DNA of 64,000 nt from Sphaerotilus mobilis (GTDB lineage: Bacteria > Pseudomonadota > Gammaproteobacteria > Burkholderiales > Burkholderiaceae_C): assembly GCF_004216565.1 (NCBI RefSeq), contig NZ_SGWV01000010.1:587811-651810 (forward strand). The letters are read 5' to 3'. A program made the translations under genes and the position numbers. Positions within the stretch are counted from its first letter, which is position 1. Each line of letters starts with the position of its first letter. Positions 26,870 through 37,005 of the stretch are shown here, in pieces. Below the pieces are notes generated by a model. The model was not told where the DNA came from, made no database searches, and saw nothing but the letters and a program-made list of their open reading frames with translations.

Positions 26870-27805
26870 ATGAGCCGAGACTTCGTCACCCCCGCCGAGA
26901 TCCACACCCCGATCGAGCTGCATCGCGGCGGCTGCGCCTGCCCGTGGCACGCGCCCACCTCGCGCCGACAGTTCACCGGCCTGTTCACCGGCCTGGTCGC
27001 GGGCGGCACGGCGCTGTCTGGCCTGCCAGCCTGGGCACGCGAAGGCGTGGAGGTCGGCGGAACGTCCAAGTTCGCCAAGCTGGTGCCTGCCGCACAGGTC
27101 GAACAGGCGGCCCAGCAAAACTACCTGCAGCTGCAGCAGGAGGCGACCAGCAAGGGCGCGCTGGCTGCCGACAACCACCCGCAGGTGATCCGCCTGCGTG
27201 CCATCGCCGAACAGCTCAAGCCGCACACCTACGAGTGGAACGACCGCGCCCGCACCTGGAAGTGGGAGGTCAGCCTGATCGTCAGCGACCAGATCAACGC
27301 CTTCTGCATGCCCGGCGGCAAGATCGCCTTCTACACCGGCATCCTGCAGAAGCTGCAGCTCAACGACGACGAGGTCGCGATGATCATGGGCCACGAAATG
27401 GCCCACGCGCTGCGTGAACATGCCCGCGAGCGCATGGGCAAGTCCACCGCCACGCAGGGGCTCATCGGCCTCGGTTCGGCGCTGCTGGGCCTGGGCGACC
27501 TGGGCAGAACCGTGGCCGACGTGGGCGGCCAGTTGCTGACGCTGCGCTTTGGCCGTCAGGACGAGTCCGAGGCCGATCTGGTCGGCATGGAACTCGCCGC
27601 GCGTGGCGGCTACAACCCGCGCGCCGGTGTCACGCTCTGGCAGAAGATGGGTCAGGCCAGCAAGGGCGCGCCGCCGCAGTTCCTGTCGACCCACCCGGCC
27701 AGCGACACCCGCATCCAGGAGATCGAGGCCAACCTGAACAAGGTCACCGGCCTCTACGAACGCGCGCCGCGTCCGACCCGCCGTTACGCGCCGCCGCCGG
27801 CCTGA
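26870..27805 (+). CDS. M48-family metalloprotease with Tat-like signal
   Basis: A 311-residue zinc protease of the Oma1/LoiP-like M48C group. An internal twin-arginine signal (SRRQFTGLFTGLVAGGTAL) begins near residue 31 and ends about GLPAWA. The zinc site H175-E-M-A-H179 lies in MIMGHEMAHALREH, and the third ligand is in QDESEADLVGMELAA. FLSTHPASDTRIQEIE is typical of the family. It probably acts in the periplasm in envelope protein quality control. The unusual 30 residues before the twin Arg include CACPWH. Its 3' end overlaps the convergent deacetylase gene by 22 bases. Confidence 0.9.
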   Translation: MSRDFVTPAEIHTPIELHRGGCACPWHAPTSRRQFTGLFTGLVAGGTALSGLPAWAREGVEVGGTSKFAKLVPAAQVEQAAQQNYLQLQQEATSKGALAADNHPQVIRLRAIAEQLKPHTYEWNDRARTWKWEVSLIVSDQINAFCMPGGKIAFYTGILQKLQLNDDEVAMIMGHEMAHALREHARERMGKSTATQGLIGLGSALLGLGDLGRTVADVGGQLLTLRFGRQDESEADLVGMELAARGGYNPRAGVTLWQKMGQASKGAPPQFLSTHPASDTRIQEIEANLNKVTGLYERAPRPTRRYAPPPA

Positions 27806-28854
27806 TCGAGGTGTCCGGCCAGCACGTTGACGACGTTGACCCCCATCTGCGCCGCCGCGTAGCCACCCTCCAGCGTGTAGACCGTGGGCAGGCCGAGGGC
27901 GCCCAGGGCCGCGCCGATGCGCAGGTAGTCGTCGCTGCGCAGCCGGAAGCGCGAGATCGGGTCGCCTTCCCAGGTGTCGACGCCCAGCGGCACGACCAGC
28001 GCGTCGGCAGCGAAGGCGCGCACCGCCGCCAGCGCCGTCTGCAGCGCATCTGACCAGGTCTCGAAGCCGGTGCCCGCCGGCAAGGGCAGGTTGAGGTTGC
28101 AGCCCAGACCCGCACCGGTGCCACGTTCATCGGCATGGCCGAGGTAGAACGGGTATTCGGTGCGCGGGTCGCCGTGCAGCGAGACCGTCAGCACGTCGGA
28201 CCGGGCCTCGAAGATCGTCTGCGTGCCGTTGCCGTGGTGGTAGTCGATGTCGAGCACCGCCACCCGCGCGGCGCCCGCGTCACGCAGCGTCTGCGCGGCC
28301 AGCGCAGCGTTGTTGAGAAAGCAGTAGCCGCCGAAGAAGTCGGGCCCGGCATGGTGGCCGGGCGGCCGTGTCAGCGCCAGTGCGGCCCGGACCTGGCCGG
28401 CGGCGACCGCGCGGGCGGCGTCCATCGCGCAGGCGGCACCGGCCCGGGCGGCAGACCAACTGCCAGCGGTGATGGGCGTACCGGCATCGAAGCCGTACAG
28501 GCCCACACGGGCCGAGAAATTCAGCGGCGACACGTCGCGTCGCAGCCCGTGGTTGGGCCAGACCGAGGGCAGGATGTCGAGCGCCGCGTTGGCCGCATCC
28601 AGCGCCAGCCATTCGTCCCAGGCACCGGCCAGAAAGGCCAGATAGGCCGCGTCATGGATGCGCGCCAGCCGGGCATCGTCGGCAGCCTCGTGGCCCGGCA
28701 GCGGCGTGCGCATCGGGCCGACCGGGCGGCGCGCGAGTTCGGCCATGACCTGCTCGAAACGCTCGGGCGTCTCGTGGCAGGGCACCAGGCGGCCGCGGAA
28801 CATCTCGTGGCGACCGGCGTGGCTGGCCTGCAGGGGGTTGTGGACGATCAGCAT
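27784..28854 (-). CDS. histone deacetylase/acetylpolyamine amidohydrolase family
   Basis: A 356-residue zinc hydrolase of the HDAC superfamily. RPPGHHAGPDFFGGYCFLNN has the paired catalytic His, and VAVLDIDYHHGNGTQTIF has the metal-binding Asp and His. LVVPLGVDTWEGDPIS gives the second zinc Asp. Bacterial members deacetylate acetylpolyamines or small acylated compounds. The exact substrate is unknown. The gene overlaps the 3' end of the M48 gene by 22 bases, so neither has its own terminator there. Confidence 0.9.
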   Translation of the reverse strand: MLIVHNPLQASHAGRHEMFRGRLVPCHETPERFEQVMAELARRPVGPMRTPLPGHEAADDARLARIHDAAYLAFLAGAWDEWLALDAANAALDILPSVWPNHGLRRDVSPLNFSARVGLYGFDAGTPITAGSWSAARAGAACAMDAARAVAAGQVRAALALTRPPGHHAGPDFFGGYCFLNNAALAAQTLRDAGAARVAVLDIDYHHGNGTQTIFEARSDVLTVSLHGDPRTEYPFYLGHADERGTGAGLGCNLNLPLPAGTGFETWSDALQTALAAVRAFAADALVVPLGVDTWEGDPISRFRLRSDDYLRIGAALGALGLPTVYTLEGGYAAAQMGVNVVNVLAGHLDQAGGGA

Positions 28855-28995
28855 GGCGGGGCTCGTGGAAGGTGACGTGGTGGCCCGCGAAGGCTAACGC
28901 CGGAACCTACACTGCGCGCCCTTCCGGCCTTCAAGCCTTCCCGCCTTGCTGCCTTCAAGCTGGCCACCACGCCCAGCCGCCCGCCAACCGTCGCC

Positions 28996-31074
28996 ATGAG
29001 CATCGCCGAGATCCGCGCCGCCATCGAGCAGGAGCTGGCCGCGACGCCCGAGTTCCACGACTTCCGCGTCGAAGCCTCGCAGCGCGAGGGCACGCTCTGG
29101 CGCGTCACGCTGCAGTCGGGCATGGCCTGGTCGGGCGGCAAGCCGGCGCCGCAGCTGATGCTTGACGACAGCTTCGACGGCGCCAGCGTCTGGTGGGGCG
29201 GCCCGCCCAAGGGCCAGGCGGCCGTGCTCGCGGTCGTGCCGGAGGACGACCAGCTCATCCTGTCGGACGCCACCGCGCCGCCGCCCGCGCTGGACGGCCT
29301 GATCCGCGTCTACCCGCCTCGTTTCCTGCAAGCGCTGGCCCAGGCCTGGGCCGATGACGGCTGGGCCGCCCGCGCCTGGGCGACACGCGCCGAACTGGCG
29401 ACACCGCGTCGCCTCCCGGGCGCCGCGCTGGCACGCGACACCTACGGCTGGTTGCGTCCGGCCCAGCGCCGCGCCTTCGGCCTGGTCGAACACGCCACGA
29501 GCTTCCTGTGGGGCCCGCCCGGCAGCGGCAAGACGACCACGCTGGGCGTGTTGCTGGCCGAGCTGCTGCAGCAGCGTCCCGAGGCCCGCGTGCTGCTGCT
29601 GTCGACCACCCACACCGCCGTCGACCAGGCCGTGATCGCGCTGGACAAGGCGCTGGCGCAGAAGCGCCGCGAGGCCCTGCGCGCCCGCGTGCGACGGCTG
29701 GGCACACGCTTCTCGGCGGCGGCCTACGAAGGCCGCGAGCACCTGCTGGCGCTGCGCGATCCGGCCCTGGTCGCGCAACTCGCCAAGGCCGAGGCCGCCC
29801 GGCCACGCCGCCACGACCTCGCCGCACTGGAGGCCTGGCAAGACCGCGTCGACGGCCTGCGCCGGCAGCTGCGCAGCGCCTCGCTGGCGGAACTGCGCAG
29901 CGCCCGGCTGGTGGCGATGACGACCAGCCGGGCCACCTACACGCTGAAGACCTTGCGCGAGCTGAGCGACGACGACGGTCCACCCTTCGACCTGGTCGTG
30001 TTCGACGAGGCGAGTCAGGTCAGCCTGGCCCAGGCGCTGGCGCTCGCCCCGCTGGGTCGCTCGCGCCTCTACGCCGGTGACCCGCAGCAGCTCGCGCCGG
30101 TGCGGCGGGCCGAGGCCCGCGAGGCCAAGGTCTGGCTGGGCCGATCGGCCTTCGGCGAGATGCCGCGTGCGCGCGTGGCGCTCGACGACCCGCAAGGCCC
30201 GGTCGCCTTGCTGGACGAGCAATCGCGCATGGCCGCGCCGATCGGCGAGCTGGTCAGCGCCTTGTTCTACGACGGCCTCTTGCGGGTCGCCGACGACGCC
30301 CGCGAGGCCCCGGCGTGGCAGGCTCGCCGTGCGCGCAGCCTCGATGGCATCGGACCGGACGAGCACCTGCGCATCGAGCCGGTGAATGCCAGCGGCGGCT
30401 GGTCGGCCACGCATCGCGGGCCGGTGCGACACATGTCGGCGCAGGCGATGGCCGAGCGTGTCGGCCGGGCGCTGGCCGCTGGCGAGGCCGCGCCGCACGA
30501 GATCGTCGTGCTGACACCGTTCCGGGCCCAGCGCGCGGTCATCCGTCAGGCCCTGCAGGCTCATGAACTGAGCCACCTGACGGCGCAGGTGCGCGTCAGC
30601 ACGGTCCACAAGGCCCAGGGCAGCGAGGCCCCCTTCGTGCTGTTCGACCCGGTCGACGGTCGCCAGCCCTTCCTGCAGACCGAGGACGCGCGCCGGCTGG
30701 TCAACGTGGCGATGAGCCGCGCACAGGCCAAGCTGATCGTCTACCTGGCCGACAGCGATGCCCAAGCCAACCCGGTGCTCGGCCAGATCGTGCAACGCCT
30801 GCGCCTGGCCGACGATGCACGAGCGGTGCAGCCCATCGAGGCGCTGGCAGGCGACAGCGGCTTCCCCCGCTCGACGGTGGGCCAACGCGTGCGCATCGGC
30901 CGCCACATCGGCGAGGTCGCCCGCATCAGCCCGGACGGCACCGAGCTGTGGCTGCACGACGAGGCCAGCGGCGCGGCGCGCTGTTTCGATGTGGGGTTTC
31001 TGAGGCGCAAGGCTGCGGGTGGTGTGGCGGGTGACCTTGACGTACAAAGTGCGACGCTGCCGCGCGTTCGATGA
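28996..31074 (+). CDS. UPF1-like superfamily 1 helicase
   Basis: A 692-residue AAA_11/AAA_12-type SF1 DNA or RNA helicase. Walker A WGPPGSGKTT (about 170-179), Walker B FDEAS (about 336), motif III GDPQQLAPV (about 361) and motif V/VI STVHKAQGSEAP and NVAMSRAQAKLIVYL are intact. The N-terminal 140 residues are a separate beta-rich domain without a name. The last 50 residues form a small beta unit (GQRVRIGRHIGEVARIS). The next gene is a restriction-modification methylase 110 bases away, but base composition here is host-like, so the helicase need not belong to that island. Confidence 0.88.
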   Translation: MSIAEIRAAIEQELAATPEFHDFRVEASQREGTLWRVTLQSGMAWSGGKPAPQLMLDDSFDGASVWWGGPPKGQAAVLAVVPEDDQLILSDATAPPPALDGLIRVYPPRFLQALAQAWADDGWAARAWATRAELATPRRLPGAALARDTYGWLRPAQRRAFGLVEHATSFLWGPPGSGKTTTLGVLLAELLQQRPEARVLLLSTTHTAVDQAVIALDKALAQKRREALRARVRRLGTRFSAAAYEGREHLLALRDPALVAQLAKAEAARPRRHDLAALEAWQDRVDGLRRQLRSASLAELRSARLVAMTTSRATYTLKTLRELSDDDGPPFDLVVFDEASQVSLAQALALAPLGRSRLYAGDPQQLAPVRRAEAREAKVWLGRSAFGEMPRARVALDDPQGPVALLDEQSRMAAPIGELVSALFYDGLLRVADDAREAPAWQARRARSLDGIGPDEHLRIEPVNASGGWSATHRGPVRHMSAQAMAERVGRALAAGEAAPHEIVVLTPFRAQRAVIRQALQAHELSHLTAQVRVSTVHKAQGSEAPFVLFDPVDGRQPFLQTEDARRLVNVAMSRAQAKLIVYLADSDAQANPVLGQIVQRLRLADDARAVQPIEALAGDSGFPRSTVGQRVRIGRHIGEVARISPDGTELWLHDEASGAARCFDVGFLRRKAAGGVAGDLDVQSATLPRVR

Positions 31075-31184
31075 GTAGGCCGCAAATCACAAATGGCGCA
31101 CCCGCACGCCGCGCACAATGCGCTGACGACCCGGTCATTGAATGAGCGTCGGGCCGATCAACCGCACCTTTCATCCTGAACAAC

Positions 31185-32882
31185 ATGGCCCTCTCCCTGT
31201 CAGTCGAGCAACCCGGGCTCCCGGGCATGTGCCCCATTGCAGATGCGGTGGAGAAGCTGGCGCATGGCTCGGATCACAGCGAGCGCGGCGCTATCTTCAC
31301 CCGCCGCGAAGTGGTGGACTTCATGCTGGACTTGGCGGGGTACACCTCTGATCGACCATTGCACCAAATGCGCCTCCTAGAGCCTTCGTTTGGAGGCGGC
31401 GAGTTCCTTTTGGCTGCTGCGGCGAGGTTGCTGGTAGCAGCCAAGTCGGTTGACGGTGTCAGCGACTTGGCAGACTGCATACGAGGCGTTGAGCTGCACG
31501 GCATCACCTACGCGGCGACACGCGCGAAGGTGGTTGGCTTGCTGGAAGAATCAGGGCTCTCTGCAATTGAATCCCGCCGAATCGCCGAGGCATGGCTCTT
31601 ACACGGCGACTTTCTGCTTTCGGAACTTCCTGGAAAGTTCGACTTCGTCGTAGGCAACCCACCTTACGTGCGCCAAGAACTGATCCCGGCCCCGTTGTTG
31701 AACGAATATCGACGGCGCTACGCATCGATGTATGACCGGGCGGACCTCTATGTGCCCTTCATGGAACGATCGCTAGACCTGTTGGTGGACGGTGGGCAGT
31801 TCACGTTCATCTGCGCGGACAGGTGGACGAAGAACAAGTACGGTGGACCACTACGTGGGAAGGTAACCCAATCGTTTCACCTCAAGGTCTATGTCGACAT
31901 GGTGGACACGCCCGCATTCAACTCCGACGTAATTGCCTATCCCGCCATCACCCTGATTGAACGAGCGAATCCTGGACCAACCCTGGTTGCCAAACAACCG
32001 GGTCTGGTGCCGACGGATCTGGCGCAGCTCGCCCGCATCCTTCGATCAGGGAAGCCGAGCGCTGAACGGGGTGTCGCGGTCGTTGAACAAGCGGGCATCG
32101 GTTCGGCGCCGTGGGTGTTGAGTTCTTCAGACAAGCGTAGTCTCCTGAGGCGCCTGGAAGCCAGGTTCCCCACCCTCGAAGAAGCAGGATGCAAAGTGGG
32201 AATTGGCGTCGCGACAGGAGCCGATAAGGCGTTCATTGCGCCAATTGCAGAACTGGACGTTGAGCCGTCTCGCAAGCTGCCGCTCGCCACGACAAAGGAC
32301 ATTGTTAGTGGTCACGTTTATTGGCTCGGACTGGGTGTTATCAATCCGTTCGAGGACGACGGCAAGCTGGCAGACCTTACAAAATATCCAAAGCTTCGCG
32401 CGCATCTCGACCGACACCGTGCCGCCATCGCAGGCCGACACGTGGCACAAAAGGCTCCGGCCAACTGGTATCGGACCATCGACCGAATTACGCCTTCTCT
32501 GGCCGATCGCCCGAAGTTGCTCATTCCTGACATCAAGGGATCAGCGCACGTGGTGTTCGAGGAAGGCAAGCTGTATCCACACCACAACCTCTATTTCGTC
32601 GTCTCTGAAGAATGGAACTTGCGCGCCCTGCAAGCCGTGTTGTTATCCAGCGTGGCGAGACAGTTCGTAGCTGCGTATTCCACGACTATGCGGGGAGGCT
32701 TCCTTCGTTTCCAGGCACAGTACCTTCGACGTATCCGTCTACCCAACTGGTCGACTGTGCCCGAAGAAATGCGTGTTCGACTCGTTCAGGCGGCCATGTC
32801 ATTAAACCTTGAAGAGTGCAATCAAGCGGCATGCGAACTCTATGGCTTGACTGAAGACGAGGCCAATACACTGATCGGGTGA
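31185..32882 (+). CDS. type II N6-adenine methyltransferase, PaeR7I/XhoI-type system
   Basis: A 565-residue gamma-class adenine-N6 methyltransferase of the Eco57I-like group. The AdoMet motif is [12 protein letters not shown] and the catalytic motif IV NPPY lies in [12 protein letters not shown]. The C-terminal half (about 280-565) should hold the target-recognition domain. It is followed after 29 bases by a PaeR7I-family endonuclease, so it most likely protects CTCGAG. The region is visibly AT-richer than the surroundings (31 of 60 bases G or C at 32281-32340), which points to transfer. No strong ribosome site is seen before the ATG. Confidence 0.88.
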   Translation: MALSLSVEQPGLPGMCPIADAVEKLAHGSDHSERGAIFTRREVVDFMLDLAGYTSDRPLHQMRLLEPSFGGGEFLLAAAARLLVAAKSVDGVSDLADCIRGVELHGITYAATRAKVVGLLEESGLSAIESRRIAEAWLLHGDFLLSELPGKFDFVVGNPPYVRQELIPAPLLNEYRRRYASMYDRADLYVPFMERSLDLLVDGGQFTFICADRWTKNKYGGPLRGKVTQSFHLKVYVDMVDTPAFNSDVIAYPAITLIERANPGPTLVAKQPGLVPTDLAQLARILRSGKPSAERGVAVVEQAGIGSAPWVLSSSDKRSLLRRLEARFPTLEEAGCKVGIGVATGADKAFIAPIAELDVEPSRKLPLATTKDIVSGHVYWLGLGVINPFEDDGKLADLTKYPKLRAHLDRHRAAIAGRHVAQKAPANWYRTIDRITPSLADRPKLLIPDIKGSAHVVFEEGKLYPHHNLYFVVSEEWNLRALQAVLLSSVARQFVAAYSTTMRGGFLRFQAQYLRRIRLPNWSTVPEEMRVRLVQAAMSLNLEECNQAACELYGLTEDEANTLIG

Positions 32883-32911
32883 GAATTTGCAACCACGGGA
32901 GAACGTGATCC

Positions 32912-33649
32912 ATGGCATTAAACCTCTGCGACTTCGAGAAGAAGGCACAAGCTGCGGTACAGACTTTTTGGCATGCACGCGAAGACGCAAAACGCAAGCA
33001 GAAGGAGTCAGGAAAGTCCGACCAAGGTGAGCGATCGGGAGTCACGGGAGGCAAGAATTTGGACGGCTTTGTTGAGTTGGTCATTGATCTGGTCAAAGCA
33101 AACGGCCTTCCGAACGCAGAGATTCATCAGCAGCGTGCTGTGCTGACGCTGCCGGGATACTTTCGGCCAACCAAGCTTTGGGACTTACTGATTATCGACA
33201 GGCGTCGACTCGTGGCTGCCTTAGAGTTCAAGAGTCACGTCGGGCCATCGTTCGGGAACAACTTCAACAATCGAGCCGAGGAAGCAATCGGCACATCACA
33301 CGATCTGTGGACGGCATATCGTGAAGGTGCATTTGGCCAACAAGAGCGGCCCTTCGTGGGCTGGTTGATGGTGGTCGAAGACACCCCGAAATCCAGAGTC
33401 TCGGTGCGCGAGTCGTCGCCACACTTCCCCGTGTTCCAAGAGTTCGCGGGCTCGTCATATCTCCAGCGATACGACTTGCTGTGCCAACGACTGGCGAAAG
33501 AACAGCTTTACTCTTCGGCCGCTGTCATTGCCACACCTCGATCAGCGGCAGTGGACGGGACCTATTCGGAGTTGTCGCCGATGACAGGCTTGCGATCGTT
33601 CGTGGCGTCATTTGCTGGGCACATTGCTTCAGAAGCGGCACGCAGCTAA
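32912..33649 (+). CDS. PaeR7I/XhoI-family type II restriction endonuclease
   Basis: A 245-residue endonuclease. It matches what I know of PaeR7I over most of its length: ADQG/VTGGK-type start ([19 protein letters not shown]), [43 protein letters not shown] and [15 protein letters not shown]. The PD-(D/E)xK core is the Asp of WDLL with ALEFKS. The known family cuts C^TCGAG. A GGGAGA ribosome site precedes the ATG, and the gene is coupled to the methylase at 31185. Its stop overlaps the stop of the convergent LysR-type gene. Confidence 0.92.
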   Translation: MALNLCDFEKKAQAAVQTFWHAREDAKRKQKESGKSDQGERSGVTGGKNLDGFVELVIDLVKANGLPNAEIHQQRAVLTLPGYFRPTKLWDLLIIDRRRLVAALEFKSHVGPSFGNNFNNRAEEAIGTSHDLWTAYREGAFGQQERPFVGWLMVVEDTPKSRVSVRESSPHFPVFQEFAGSSYLQRYDLLCQRLAKEQLYSSAAVIATPRSAAVDGTYSELSPMTGLRSFVASFAGHIASEAARS

Positions 33650-34533
33650 GCCAGCGCCCCCGCCATCAGCCGCTGCACCAGCGGGTGATGCAGCCCGCGC
33701 CGCGAGCGGATCGCGTGGATGTCTTCGCGCACGTCGGGGCACTCGCCGAGGTGGCGCAGGCCGCGCATCAGGGCGAGGTCCTCGGCGCCGAGGCGGCTGA
33801 CCGGGAAGACGCCCAGGCCGCGGGCGGCGAAGACCGCCATCAGGGCGCTGTCCTCGAACTCGCCGGCCACACGCGGGCGCAGGCCGTGCTGGTCGAACCA
33901 GCGGTCGATGGCCAGACGCAGCGCCGAATGGCCGGTGGGCAGCAGCACCGGCAGGTCGGCCAGACAGTCGGGGAAGCGATCGACCGCCGACTTGCGCACC
34001 AGCGCCGCCGGTCCGTACCAGTCGACCGGCGCGCTCAACAACCGGTCGCTGCTCAGGCGCAGATTCGGGTTGTGCGGTGCCGCCTGGCCGGCCAACACCA
34101 GGTCGAGCTGGTGCATGGCCAGTTCGGCCAGCAGCTGCTCGACCTCGCCCTCATGGCAGACCAGCCGCAGCGAGGGCGTGTCCAGCAGCGGCGCCAGCAG
34201 GGCGTGTGCGGCCAGCTTGCTGATGCCGTCGGACAGGCCCACCGCCAGCCGGACGGCCGGCCCGCTGGCGGCCTGGCGGACGTCGTCGTGCAGGGTCTGG
34301 CCAAGCCGGAAGATCTCCTCGGCCCGCGCCAGCGCCGCCTGACCCGCCTCGGTCAGCACCAGGCTGCGACCGGAGGACTTGATGAGCTGATGGCCCAGCG
34401 ACAGCTCCAGCGCCTTGACCTGCGCGCTGACGGTCTGCACCGCCATGTCCAGCCGCTCGGCCGCACGGGCAAAGCCGCCTTCCTTGGCGACAACCCAGAA
34501 GTAGTGCAGGTGGCGGTAGTTGAGCGGGTTCAT
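33646..34533 (-). CDS. nhaR: LysR-family regulator, NhaR-type
   Basis: A 295-residue LysR-type regulator. The winged helix ([20 protein letters not shown], about 4-64) closely resembles NhaR, which in enterobacteria activates the Na+/H+ antiporter gene nhaA in response to sodium. The effector domain lies at about 90-290. No nhaA is present in the window, so the target here is uncertain. It is divergent to none: it reads toward the restriction endonuclease, and the two stop codons overlap. A TerB-like gene lies just upstream on the same strand. Confidence 0.82.
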   Translation of the reverse strand: MNPLNYRHLHYFWVVAKEGGFARAAERLDMAVQTVSAQVKALELSLGHQLIKSSGRSLVLTEAGQAALARAEEIFRLGQTLHDDVRQAASGPAVRLAVGLSDGISKLAAHALLAPLLDTPSLRLVCHEGEVEQLLAELAMHQLDLVLAGQAAPHNPNLRLSSDRLLSAPVDWYGPAALVRKSAVDRFPDCLADLPVLLPTGHSALRLAIDRWFDQHGLRPRVAGEFEDSALMAVFAARGLGVFPVSRLGAEDLALMRGLRHLGECPDVREDIHAIRSRRGLHHPLVQRLMAGALA

Positions 34534-34574
34534 GGGGTCACGGCTGGAAGAGCGGGCATCAGGCGATCAGGCGA

Positions 34575-35012
34575 TCAGGCCGATTCTGGCAAGCCCGCCG
34601 CCCGGGGTCGCGTGGCCGCCGCATCGAACATGGCCCGATGCAGGCCCCACTGCGCCACCGCCGCATTCAGCAGCAAGGCCTCGCCGTCGCTCACCCAGGC
34701 GTCGCACTCGATCACGTCGCGGCACAGGTCGAGCACGATGCGGCGCAGCGCCGGGTCGTCGATGTCGTCCATCAGGCGGGCGACGGTCAGGTCGTCGACG
34801 GTCAGCAACTCGTCGCCGAGGCCGACGCTCAGGTCGTCGCACAGGTGCTCCAGCACGCGGTAGAAGTCGGGCAGGCTCAGGTGCAGGCGCCGTTCCAGAT
34901 CCACCGATTCCATGACCTCGATCTCCGGACGGGTCAGTTCGCCGTCGGCCAGCATGGCCAGGCAGACGATGCGAGCGGCAGCTTCGGGGCTGTTGCGGGG
35001 GTAGGGGCGCAT
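34575..35012 (-). CDS. TerB-like (tellurite-resistance/DjlA-type) protein
   Basis: A 145-residue helical cytoplasmic protein. AARIVCLAMLADGELTRPEI followed by VMESVDLERRL is the TerB pattern, with acidic residues that bind metal in TerB proteins (ADGELT early, ECDAWVSDGEALLL late). It is divergent from the TerC gene at 35209, and the two families are often associated. A role in metal or envelope stress is inferred, not shown. Confidence 0.72.
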   Translation of the reverse strand: MRPYPRNSPEAAARIVCLAMLADGELTRPEIEVMESVDLERRLHLSLPDFYRVLEHLCDDLSVGLGDELLTVDDLTVARLMDDIDDPALRRIVLDLCRDVIECDAWVSDGEALLLNAAVAQWGLHRAMFDAAATRPRAAGLPESA

Positions 35013-35208
35013 GGCTTGTCTCCTCGGAGCGTTGCGGGAGCCGCCAAGTTAGCGGCACGCCGCTGCGCCATCCAGCAGGCTGGACCGCAGCTCGACTGCG
35101 TTTGCTTCGAGGTTCGTAAAAACCGCAGTTGGCCATCGATTGCCGCTGGTTTTCCAGTCGACACATCGGCCCCACAGTCGCCCCCCATCAACGACTCCTG
35201 GATCCGCC

Positions 35209-36216
35209 ATGGACTTCCTGCCCGCCTTCCTGATGGCCGACCTGCTCGGCAAACCTGCCTGGCTCTGGCTCGCCTTTGCCGGCATCGTGATCACCTTGCT
35301 CGCCTTCGACCTGGGCGTGCTGCACAAGGACGACGATCACGAGATCGGCGTGCGCGAAAGCCTGCTGCTGTCGGCCGGCTACATCAGCGTGGCGCTGCTG
35401 TTCGGCGCTGGCGTGTGGTGGCTGCTGGGCGCGCAAAGTGGCATCGAGTACCTGACCGGCTTCATGATCGAGAAGTCGCTGTCGATGGACAACGTGTTCG
35501 TGATCGCGCTGATCTTCGGCTTCTTCGCGATCCCGCGTCAGTACCAGCACCGCGTGCTGTTCTGGGGCATCCTGGGCGTGATCGTGCTGCGCGCGATCAT
35601 GATCGGCCTGGGTGCCACGCTGGTGCGTGAGTTCAGCTGGATCCTCTATGTCTTCGGCGCCTTCCTGGTCGTCACCGGCATCAAGATGTGGTGGATGGCC
35701 GACCACCAGCCCGACATCGCCAACAACCCGCTGCTGCGTTTCCTGCGTCGTCACCTGCGCGTCACCGACGGCCTGCGTGGCAAGGCCTTTGTCGTGACCG
35801 AGCCGGATCCCGCCACCGGCCGTCCGGTGCGCTGGGCCACGCCGCTGCTGCTGGCGCTGATCATCATCGAGTTCGTTGACCTGGTCTTCGCGGTCGACTC
35901 GGTGCCGGCGATCTTCGCCATCACGACCGACCCGTTCATCGTCTACACCAGCAACATCTTCGCGATCCTGGGCCTGCGGGCGTTGTACTTCGCGCTGGCC
36001 GCGATGATCCATCGCTTCACCTACCTGAAGTACGCCCTTGCGCTGGTGCTGGTCTTCATCGGCTCGAAGATCTTCCTGGTCGGCTTCATCGGCAAGATCC
36101 CGGCGCCGATCTCGCTGGGCGTGACCTTCGGCCTGATCGCCGGTGGCGTGCTGGTGTCGCTGTGGAAGACACGCGGCCAGACCGAGCCGCAAGCTCAGCC
36201 GCAGCCGCAAAACTGA
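35209..36216 (+). CDS. TerC-family integral membrane protein (Alx-like)
   Basis: A 335-residue protein with about nine membrane segments. The two inverted TerC motifs are present: EKSLSMDNVFVIALIFGFF and IIEFVDLVFAVDSVPAIFAI, whose acidic residues are thought to bind manganese or other metals. ATG 35209 starts MDFLPAFLMADLLGKPAWLW. Family members act in manganese export or in tellurite resistance and metalation of exocytoplasmic proteins. I checked the 196 bases upstream for a yybP-ykoY manganese riboswitch and saw none. The C-terminus is a Gln/Pro tail. Confidence 0.9.
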   Translation: MDFLPAFLMADLLGKPAWLWLAFAGIVITLLAFDLGVLHKDDDHEIGVRESLLLSAGYISVALLFGAGVWWLLGAQSGIEYLTGFMIEKSLSMDNVFVIALIFGFFAIPRQYQHRVLFWGILGVIVLRAIMIGLGATLVREFSWILYVFGAFLVVTGIKMWWMADHQPDIANNPLLRFLRRHLRVTDGLRGKAFVVTEPDPATGRPVRWATPLLLALIIIEFVDLVFAVDSVPAIFAITTDPFIVYTSNIFAILGLRALYFALAAMIHRFTYLKYALALVLVFIGSKIFLVGFIGKIPAPISLGVTFGLIAGGVLVSLWKTRGQTEPQAQPQPQN

Positions 36217-36251
36217 GCCTTCAGCGGGACCATCGGGCTAGAGTCGCACCC

Positions 36252-36977
36252 ATGTGCAACCTCTACCAGATGGTCCCCAAGGAGGACATCGAACGCCACT
36301 TCCGCGCCCTCGTCGGCGACGGCTACCGGGCCGGTGCGGTCGGGCCGTTCGGGCAGGGCGCGTTCTTGCGCGTGCGAGACGGCCGCCTGGCGCTGACCGA
36401 GGCGCAGTGGGGCCTCATCGCACCGAAGGCCACGACCCGGCGACCGGCCTCGCGCGCGGTGCTGACCAACAACGCACGGGCCGAATCCGTCGCCGAGAAG
36501 TGGACCTACCGCGAGGCCTGGCGACGCGCTCAGCGCTGCCTGATCCCCGCCAGTTGGTACCAGGAGCCGAACTGGGAGACGGGCCGCAACATCTGGTGGC
36601 AGCTGCGTCGGGCCGATGACGCGCCCTGGGCACTGGCCGGCCTGTGGTCCGAGTGGACCGATCCGGCCAGCGGCGAGATCGTCGCCAGCTACACGATGCT
36701 GACCTGCAACTGCGACGGCCACCCGCTGCTGGGGCGGCTGCACAAGCCCGATCCGGCCCTGCCGCCGGACGCGCAGGACAAGCGTGCCGTGGTCAGCCTG
36801 GAGCCGCACGAGTGGGACGCCTGGCTGCACGGCGACGAGGCCGCCGCGCGCACGCTGATCCGGCCGTCGCCGGTCGCGGTCTTCGACACGGCGGTGACGC
36901 GCGCGACGGATGCGGCGCTGCGGGATGCAGGCATGGCGGGCACGTCGGGCATGGGTGGGCAAGCCTCGCTGTTGTGA
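36252..36977 (+). CDS. SRAP-family abasic-site protein (YedK/HMCES-like)
   Basis: A 241-residue SOS-response-associated peptidase-family protein. Family members self-cleave the initiator Met so that Cys2 can crosslink to abasic sites in single-stranded DNA. Here the start MCNLYQMV supplies Cys2. NNARAESVAEK matches the NxRxE motif and CLIPASWYQEP aligns with the usual GFYEW, keeping the Glu. LHKPDP supplies the His that normally sits in a HDRMP motif. ATG 36252 is forced by the need for Cys2. It begins 35 bases after terC on the same strand. Confidence 0.88.
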   Translation: MCNLYQMVPKEDIERHFRALVGDGYRAGAVGPFGQGAFLRVRDGRLALTEAQWGLIAPKATTRRPASRAVLTNNARAESVAEKWTYREAWRRAQRCLIPASWYQEPNWETGRNIWWQLRRADDAPWALAGLWSEWTDPASGEIVASYTMLTCNCDGHPLLGRLHKPDPALPPDAQDKRAVVSLEPHEWDAWLHGDEAAARTLIRPSPVAVFDTAVTRATDAALRDAGMAGTSGMGGQASLL

Positions 36978-37005
36978 GGCAGCCCGGCGCGGCATGATCA
37001 GGGCC

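Noticed and set aside
28996..33649. Helicase and R-M genes as one multi-gene defence system
   Set aside because: The helicase is host-like in base composition, is 110 bases from the methylase, and PaeR7I-type systems need only two genes. Kept as separate features.
35013..35208. yybP-ykoY manganese riboswitch before terC
   Set aside because: The conserved core segments of that riboswitch were not found on the plus strand of this interval.
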